Source: JAWPNA01 sp045402695 (GTDB lineage Bacteria; Acidobacteriota; Polarisedimenticolia; JACPZX01; DASXTC01). Taken from it: DNA of 10,295 nt. Made by a program: the position numbers and the translations under genes. Each line of letters begins with the position of its first letter. Position 1 is the stretch's first letter. Below, one piece after another: positions 6,448-10,295 of this stretch. Location of the stretch: the NCBI GenBank assembly GCA_045402695.1, contig JAWPNA010000426.1, forward strand, positions 1-10,295, in the 5' to 3' direction. The notes beneath the pieces are model-generated. The model was not told the origin of the DNA. It ran no database searches and saw only the letters and a program-made list of their open reading frames with translations.

Positions 6448-6464
6448 TATCTTCGCCTGACCCG

Positions 6465-6504
6465 AGCGGCCTCCGGGAGATCCCTTCCGAGAGGCCGCTT
6501 TTTT
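6465..6504 (+). terminator. Rho-independent terminator after the cold-shock gene
   Basis: AGCGGCCTC (6465-6473) pairs perfectly with GAGGCCGCT (6491-6499), a nine-base GC-rich stem with a 17-base loop, followed by a run of six T (6499-6504). It lies 18 bases after the cold-shock stop. Confidence 0.9.
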
Positions 6505-6555
6505 GCATTCCGGCCGGGGTTCGGCACAGGTGTATGCGGCGAGGCCGCGGAAAGG

Positions 6556-6942
6556 GTGAAGGTGGGAACAAAGCTGTTCGTTGGAAACCTCTCGTTCGAA
6601 ACGCAGGACGCGGAGCTGCGCGAGATCTTCACACGGGCCGGCGCGTGTGTGTCGGCCGTCATCGTGATGGATCGGGCAACCAGCCGCTCTCGTGGGTTCG
6701 GCTTCGTGGAGATGGCAACGGAGGATGAGGCTCGGCGCGCGGTCACGGAGCTGAACGGGGCCGAGCTGCGGGGGCGCAACATCAACGTCAGCGAGGCGCG
6801 CGAGCGCTCCGCGGAGCGGCCAGCCAGCGCCCCGGGGAGGTTCCGGAGCCTCGGGCCGGATCGCCCACCGGCCGGCAAGGGCTTCAAGAAAGACGGAAAG
6901 AGCCGGCGGGGGCTGCGCGCCAGGAAGCGCAGTATCTACTGA
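6556..6942 (+). CDS. RRM-domain RNA-binding protein
   Basis: The 128-residue product has one RNA recognition motif at about 5-82, with RNP2 LFVGNL (7-12) and RNP1 RGFGFVEM (46-53), followed by a basic, Ser/Pro/Arg-rich tail of about 45 residues that probably adds non-specific RNA contact. Bacterial RRM proteins of this form are known in cyanobacteria and several other phyla and bind RNA in the cytoplasm; the targets here are unknown. The start is GTG 6556 or GTG 6562; the second gives MGTKLFVGNL, the common N-terminus, and AAAGGG lies before both. It follows the strong terminator, so it needs its own promoter, but none is convincing. It ends six bases from the end of the opposing gene. Confidence 0.92.
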   Translation: MKVGTKLFVGNLSFETQDAELREIFTRAGACVSAVIVMDRATSRSRGFGFVEMATEDEARRAVTELNGAELRGRNINVSEARERSAERPASAPGRFRSLGPDRPPAGKGFKKDGKSRRGLRARKRSIY

Positions 6943-6948
6943 GGACGA

Positions 6949-7170
6949 TTACTTCTTGGCCTTGGGCTCGCGTGTCCTGGTCCGTGTTTTCTTCGGTGGG
7001 GCCGCGTCACTGTGTTCGAGCTGGACCATGCTTGTGACGAATTTTCTGCGGCCGTTCTGGTCGAACATGATGACCGTATGAAGATCACCGATCGTGTTGA
7101 TGGTCCCGAGTCCATAGACATTGTGACTGACCCGCTCATTCACGGAGAAGTCGTTAGGATTCCTGGCCAC
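6949..7170 (-). CDS. Small Tudor/SH3-like basic protein (hypothetical)
   Basis: The 73-residue product begins at GTG 7170, fixed by a strong AGGAGG four bases upstream; the frame is open to 7221, but that would translate the ribosome site. Residues 8-53 (VNERVSHNVYGLGTI, then TVIMFDQNGRRKFV) look like the small beta-barrel at the C-terminus of UvrD/PcrA helicases (pattern G-x-x-V-x-H-x-x-F/Y-G-x-G-T). In PcrA that domain contacts RNA polymerase and nucleic acid. The tail (54-73) is Lys/Arg/Thr-rich, as in nucleic-acid-binding proteins. The fold call rests on a short pattern. It sits in a run of small RNA/DNA-binding genes and shares a promoter region with the gene at 7267. Confidence 0.75.
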   Translation of the reverse strand: MARNPNDFSVNERVSHNVYGLGTINTIGDLHTVIMFDQNGRRKFVTSMVQLEHSDAAPPKKTRTRTREPKAKK

Positions 7171-7188
7171 CTTGCCTCCTCTTGCGTA

Positions 7189-7220
7189 TTGGGCGCGACG
7201 TGCAGGCCTATAGAATAGCA
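7189..7220. promoter_or_regulatory. Overlapping divergent promoter elements
   Basis: On the plus strand TTGGGC (7189-7194), a 16-base spacer and TAGAAT (7211-7216) can serve the gene at 7267. On the minus strand the same bases read TGCTATTCT (7220-7212), an extended -10 that can serve the gene starting at 7170. The two -10 elements overlap. Confidence 0.45.
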
Positions 7221-7266
7221 CACGGAGCGGCTGTTAGGGGTCGGCGGGACAAAGTGGAGCTGAACC

Positions 7267-7482
7267 ATGGCGAGAAAATCAAGGCCGAGTGTCACGAAGC
7301 GCCAGAAGGAAATGGCGCGGCAGCTACGGCAGCAGGAAAAGCAGGCCCGCCGCGTCGAGATGAAGGAACGGCAGGCCAGCGTCACCCCGCGGGCCGGCGA
7401 CGAAGATCCCGATATCGCGGGCATCAACCCCGGCCCGCAGCCTCCCCCGGCCTGGGCCGACGAGGACCGGCGGAGATCCTGA
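7267..7482 (+). CDS. Small Lys/Arg-rich conserved hypothetical protein
   Basis: The 71-residue product starts at ATG 7267, with GGAG seven bases upstream. Residues 1-38 are a continuous charged helix (RQKEMARQLRQQEKQARR) with very high Lys/Arg/Gln/Glu content, probably a single long helix or short coiled coil. The second half is acidic and Pro-rich (DEDPDIAGINPGPQPPP). No enzyme motif, signal or membrane segment is present. I recall proteins of this layout with a D-P-D-I-A-G-I-x-P-G-P-Q segment from other high-GC soil bacteria, but with no known role. Its neighbours and charge suggest nucleic acid or ribosome association; that is inference only. The gap to the exporter gene is 65 bases. Confidence 0.75.
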   Translation: MARKSRPSVTKRQKEMARQLRQQEKQARRVEMKERQASVTPRAGDEDPDIAGINPGPQPPPAWADEDRRRS

Positions 7483-7509
7483 GCCAAGGGGATTGAGGCG
7501 GCCCGGTCG

Positions 7510-7538
7510 CTGACATCGCGCGCCGCGTGCAGTAACCT
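7510..7538 (+). promoter_or_regulatory. Candidate promoter of a leaderless exporter mRNA
   Basis: CTGACA (7510-7515), 17 bases, then TAACCT (7533-7538), which fits TANNNT. The ATG follows nine bases later at 7548, so transcription would start at or next to the start codon. There is no Shine-Dalgarno before that ATG, which agrees. Confidence 0.4.
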
Positions 7539-7547
7539 CTGCCGCCC

Positions 7548-9857
7548 ATGAGCGGACCTGAGTCATCCTGGCTCCAGTCGGTCTTCGGCGCCATCGTCGC
7601 GCGGCGGTGGTGGTTCCTCGCCCTGTACGCGCTGCTGCTCCCCCTCGGCATCCATCTGGCCGCCGGCGTCAAGGCCGACAACTCGATCGCCCGCCTGATC
7701 GTCGAAAGCGACCCCGACTTCAGGGACAACGAGGCCTTCCAGCGGCTCTTCCCCGAGGGAGAGCAGGTGGTGCTCCTCTTGGAAGCGGCCGACCCCTTTG
7801 CCCCCGGCGTCGTCGCGAAAGCCGCCGAGGTCGAGCGCTTGCTGCGGCAGGTGCCGCGCGTCGGGACCTTCTCGGCACTTGATCTGTACGAGCGGGCGCG
7901 CCGGCCCGCCCCGGGGTCGGCAGGCCCGGAGGATGATTTTCGCCGGTTCGCCACGGGCACCGACATGTTCCGCAAGCAGGGGCTGATCGGAGACGACTTT
8001 CTCGGCATCGCGATCGATCTGAAGGTCGATGGCACGGACGAGAGGAACGAGGCCCTCGAAGCGATCGATAGGGCCCTCTTCGCGATCGAGGCCGCGCCCG
8101 CGCCCCTGTCACGCATACGGCGGGTGGGCGGGCCGTACGTGGATGCCTATCTGGAGCAGGAAACGGGCCGTTCCAGTCTGAAGTACTTCATCCTGTTCGG
8201 CGTGTTCGTCGTCACCGTCAACCTTGCCCTCTACCGATCCGCGAGAACGCTCGCGGCGTTCCTCTTCACCCTCGCGGTGTGCGTGTCGCTGGGCGTGGGA
8301 ATCGCGCGGCTGGCGGGCTTCTCCTTCACGATCGTGTCGTCTCTCGTGCCCTTGACGATCCTGGTGACGGCCTCCGCAGCGCTGGTGTACATCCAGTCCC
8401 GCTTCGTCGAGCATGACGACACGGCGACCATCGACGAGCACCAAGTCTTCACTCTGGCCAACAAGTTCGCCGCCACCACGGCGTCGATCTTCGCCGCGGC
8501 GATCGGCTTTGCCGCTCTGGCGGTCTCGAGCATCCGGCCCATCCGGACGATGGGCCTCTGGGTCGCCTCGGGACTGGTGGTGACATGGATCGTCGTCTTC
8601 ACGCTCTTTCCCGCGCTGCAGAAGATCCTGGCCACGCCGATCCGGCGCCATGACACCGCTCGCGGGCGCGCGCTGACGCGGGCCGTGAGGATGCTGCCCC
8701 GCTTCACGTACCGGTGGCGCTGGCCGATCCTTGTTGGTTCGCTCCTGCTCATGATCGCAGGCGCGATCTCCCTGACCGGAATTCCGGGTAGGTTCTCCCC
8801 GATGAGCCTCGAGACCGATTCACTCGCGTACATCGACCGAAACCTCCCCCTCTACCAGGACACTCGGCGGTTCGAGGAGGCGGTTTCGGGACTTTCCGTG
8901 ATCCAGGTCTGGGTCTCGACCCGTGAAGGCGACATCCTCCGGCCGGATCTCCTGCGGGGGCTGGAGAGCTTCTCCCGCGAGCTTGAGCGCGACTCTCGAG
9001 TCGGATCCGTGGCCGGGCCCACGAGCGTGCTACGGTGGATGGCGTACTTGACGGGCCAGGGAGATCGGCTGCCCGAAGAATCCGCTGCATGGGAGAAGCT
9101 CGCGACGCGGCTCGATCAGATCCTCCTGGAGGAGGCGGCCGCGCGCTCCTACGTGGACGTCGGCTCGCTGGCCGACGCCCGCCTGACGGTCATCCATCGT
9201 GGGAGCGGCTTCACGGACGCTGATGCGCTCAAGCGCTTCATTCGCGAGGCATGGGAGCAGTCGGCGACTCTGAACCCCGCGCTGGCCGGCTGCAGAATGC
9301 GCGTGGTCGGGCAGGGCCTCCTGCAGGCGAAAATAGCCGGATATCTCGTGCCCACCTTGACGGAGAGCTTCGCACTGACGGCCGCAATCATCTTCGTCGC
9401 CTTCCTGATCGTGTTCCGGAGCGGGGCGGCTCGCCTGATGGCGATGATACCGTCTGTGTTCGCGATTCTCGTCATGTTTCTCGTGATGCGTGTGACCGGC
9501 ATCCCCCTCAACGTCGCGACGATCCTGATCGCCTCGACCGTGCTGGGCGCCTCCGAGAACGACCAGATCCACTTCTTCTACCACTACCAGGAGAAGCGAA
9601 ACAGCGGCAGCACGGAGGTGGCGATGCGTCACGCGCTGCTGATCGCGGGGCGCGGCATCCTGTTCGCGACCCTCATCAATGCCGGCGGCTTTCTCGCCCT
9701 GGCCCTGTCTGGGCTGCCCCCCATGCGCCAGTTCGGCATCGTCTCGGCGAGCGCGTTTGTTTTCTCGATGGTGGCCAGCCTGACGGCACTGCCCGCCGCG
9801 CTCTGGGTCTTCTCGCGGGAATCGCCGGATGGCGAGCCGGCGCCAGCCGCCCCCTGA
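7548..9857 (+). CDS. RND superfamily exporter, MMPL/COG1033-like
   Basis: The 769-residue product has the duplicated six-helix RND layout: TM1 about 21-41, a large external loop 42-210, TM2-TM6 at about 212-357, TM7 at 391-411, a second large loop 412-605, and TM8-TM12 at about 609-755. Such proteins use the proton gradient to move lipids or other hydrophobic compounds out of the inner membrane. The TM10 segment keeps an acidic motif (SENDQIHFF; Asp672, His675). The matching TM4 segment (TASAALVYIQSR, 274-285) lacks the usual Asp, so the two halves are not equal. The substrate is unknown. Length is in the normal range for two-loop MMPL proteins of this subgroup. It appears to be a single transcription unit; a GC-rich hairpin follows the stop. 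Start ATG 7548 is the only good choice. Confidence 0.9.
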   Translation: MSGPESSWLQSVFGAIVARRWWFLALYALLLPLGIHLAAGVKADNSIARLIVESDPDFRDNEAFQRLFPEGEQVVLLLEAADPFAPGVVAKAAEVERLLRQVPRVGTFSALDLYERARRPAPGSAGPEDDFRRFATGTDMFRKQGLIGDDFLGIAIDLKVDGTDERNEALEAIDRALFAIEAAPAPLSRIRRVGGPYVDAYLEQETGRSSLKYFILFGVFVVTVNLALYRSARTLAAFLFTLAVCVSLGVGIARLAGFSFTIVSSLVPLTILVTASAALVYIQSRFVEHDDTATIDEHQVFTLANKFAATTASIFAAAIGFAALAVSSIRPIRTMGLWVASGLVVTWIVVFTLFPALQKILATPIRRHDTARGRALTRAVRMLPRFTYRWRWPILVGSLLLMIAGAISLTGIPGRFSPMSLETDSLAYIDRNLPLYQDTRRFEEAVSGLSVIQVWVSTREGDILRPDLLRGLESFSRELERDSRVGSVAGPTSVLRWMAYLTGQGDRLPEESAAWEKLATRLDQILLEEAAARSYVDVGSLADARLTVIHRGSGFTDADALKRFIREAWEQSATLNPALAGCRMRVVGQGLLQAKIAGYLVPTLTESFALTAAIIFVAFLIVFRSGAARLMAMIPSVFAILVMFLVMRVTGIPLNVATILIASTVLGASENDQIHFFYHYQEKRNSGSTEVAMRHALLIAGRGILFATLINAGGFLALALSGLPPMRQFGIVSASAFVFSMVASLTALPAALWVFSRESPDGEPAPAAP

Positions 9858-9858
9858 C

Positions 9859-9883
9859 CCGCCGCGGCGCGATGCCGCGGCGG
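9859..9883. terminator. GC-rich hairpin after the exporter gene, no U-tract
   Basis: CCGCCGCGGC (9859-9868), loop GCGAT, GCCGCGGCGG (9874-9883): a perfect ten-base stem starting one base after the exporter stop. It lies between convergent genes. No T-run follows on either side, so it is either a non-canonical terminator or an mRNA 3' end protector. Confidence 0.5.
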
Positions 9884-9918
9884 ACGGGAGTCTCACGAGG
9901 GCTCAATCGAGAAGGCCC

Positions 9919-10203
9919 TCAATAGCAGAGTGCGTTCTCGCCCGAGTTCTCGTCTCCTCCGCTGCTCTTGTTCTCGCACGCCCCGAACGACGGGTACATC
10001 AGCGAGGAGGGGTTGTTCACGTGGCACAAGCCGATGACGTGTCCGAACTCGTGCTCCGAGACCCCACTGAGGTAGAAGGAGCCGCCGGGCTGGCGCGACG
10101 TCGAGACCAACGCGTCGTACGCATCGTCCCCGCGGCGGGAAGTCATTGCGAAACAAACCGAGCCGGTCGAGGCGGGAGGGATGTTGTTGAAAGAGGCCCG
10201 CAG
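9919..10203 (-). CDS. Matrixin-like zinc metalloprotease, C-terminal part (5' partial, probably frameshifted)
   Basis: The in-frame stretch runs from just after a TGA at 10206-10204 to a stop at 9919. Numbered from an internal ATG at 10146, it has the zinc motif HEFGHVIGLCH (His32, Glu33, His36, His42) and a Met-turn SLMYP with Met50 eight residues after the last His, the spacing seen in matrixins (peptidase M10). Upstream of that ATG the frame reads sensibly (FNNIPPASTGSVCFA), so the ATG is not the true start. Before it, another frame continues sensibly (DRRNVTAGLF); removing one T at the AAA run 10190-10192 (plus strand) would join them as AGLFNNIPPAST. That points to a sequencing or real frameshift. 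The rest of the gene is lost in the low-quality window end. These enzymes are usually secreted. Cys-rich tail (GACEN, ALCY) may form disulfides. Confidence 0.7.
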   Translation of the reverse strand: MRASFNNIPPASTGSVCFAMTSRRGDDAYDALVSTSRQPGGSFYLSGVSEHEFGHVIGLCHVNNPSSLMYPSFGACENKSSGGDENSGENALCY

Positions 10204-10227
10204 TCACGTTTCTGCGGTCCCATGCCG

Positions 10228-10295
10228 GAGGCGGCCCCCCCGGGGCGCGGGGCGGGCGCGGGGCGCGGCCCCCGGGCGGGGGGGGGGGGGGGGGC
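10228..10295. other. Low-complexity G/C contig end
   Basis: Almost only G and C, ending in 17 consecutive G (10278-10294) and one C. It does not continue any reading frame credibly. It looks like an assembly or poly-G read artefact and not natural sequence. Confidence 0.7.

Noticed and set aside
9030..9896. Minus-strand open frame of 288 codons opposite the exporter
   Set aside because: His/Arg/Asp-rich composition with no motifs, while the plus strand has a clear membrane protein.
1..10295. CRISPR array, tRNA, rRNA, insertion sequence or prophage signals
   Set aside because: No spaced direct repeats, cloverleaf-like sequence, transposase motifs or terminal inverted repeats were seen by eye; a covariance-model search was not possible.

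Overview
The window is GC-rich, with a dense mix of genes on both strands. It looks like an Acidobacteriota-type (or similar soil or sediment phylum) metagenomic contig. The best hint is the first gene: a transmembrane segment, a FlgO/TolB-like domain and TPR repeats, the usual C-terminal half of acidobacterial Ser/Thr kinases. The small basic proteins, the RRM protein and GTG/TTG starts fit, but the sequence alone cannot fix the phylum.

Layout: (1) 1-1602 (+), a sensor-type protein cut by the left edge. (2) 1603-1782, a convergent gap with GC-rich palindromes. (3) 4683 down to 1783 (-), a compact three-gene operon: secreted TlpA-like thioredoxin fused to a DUF4266 tail ending GGGCGCN, then a DUF3570 outer-membrane-barrel candidate, then an ApbE-type FAD:protein FMN transferase. 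(4) 4684-5111, a divergent intergenic region. (5) 5112-6047 (+), monofunctional proline dehydrogenase. (6) 6067-7482, a block of small nucleic-acid-binding or very basic proteins: cold-shock protein with its own promoter, structured leader and terminator; an RRM protein; a Tudor/SH3-like protein on the opposite strand; and a Lys/Arg-rich 71-residue protein. (7) 7548-9857 (+), a 12-TM RND/MMPL-type exporter. (8) 9919-10203 (-), the C-terminal part of a matrixin-like zinc metalloprotease, apparently frameshifted and followed by a low-quality poly-G contig end.

The most interesting part is the operon at 1783-4683. DUF4266, DUF3570, ApbE and a thioredoxin recur together in bacteria without an assigned function. 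Here the thioredoxin and the CGC-tailed DUF4266 are one polypeptide, which links the redox enzyme directly to the Cys-Gly-Cys tail. The DUF3570 protein carries two D-x-x-S-G-A-S motifs that resemble the acceptor motif used by ApbE enzymes. Together these suggest a thiol- and flavin-dependent cell-envelope system; this is inference. A second item is the cold-shock leader, which can form two mutually exclusive hairpins.
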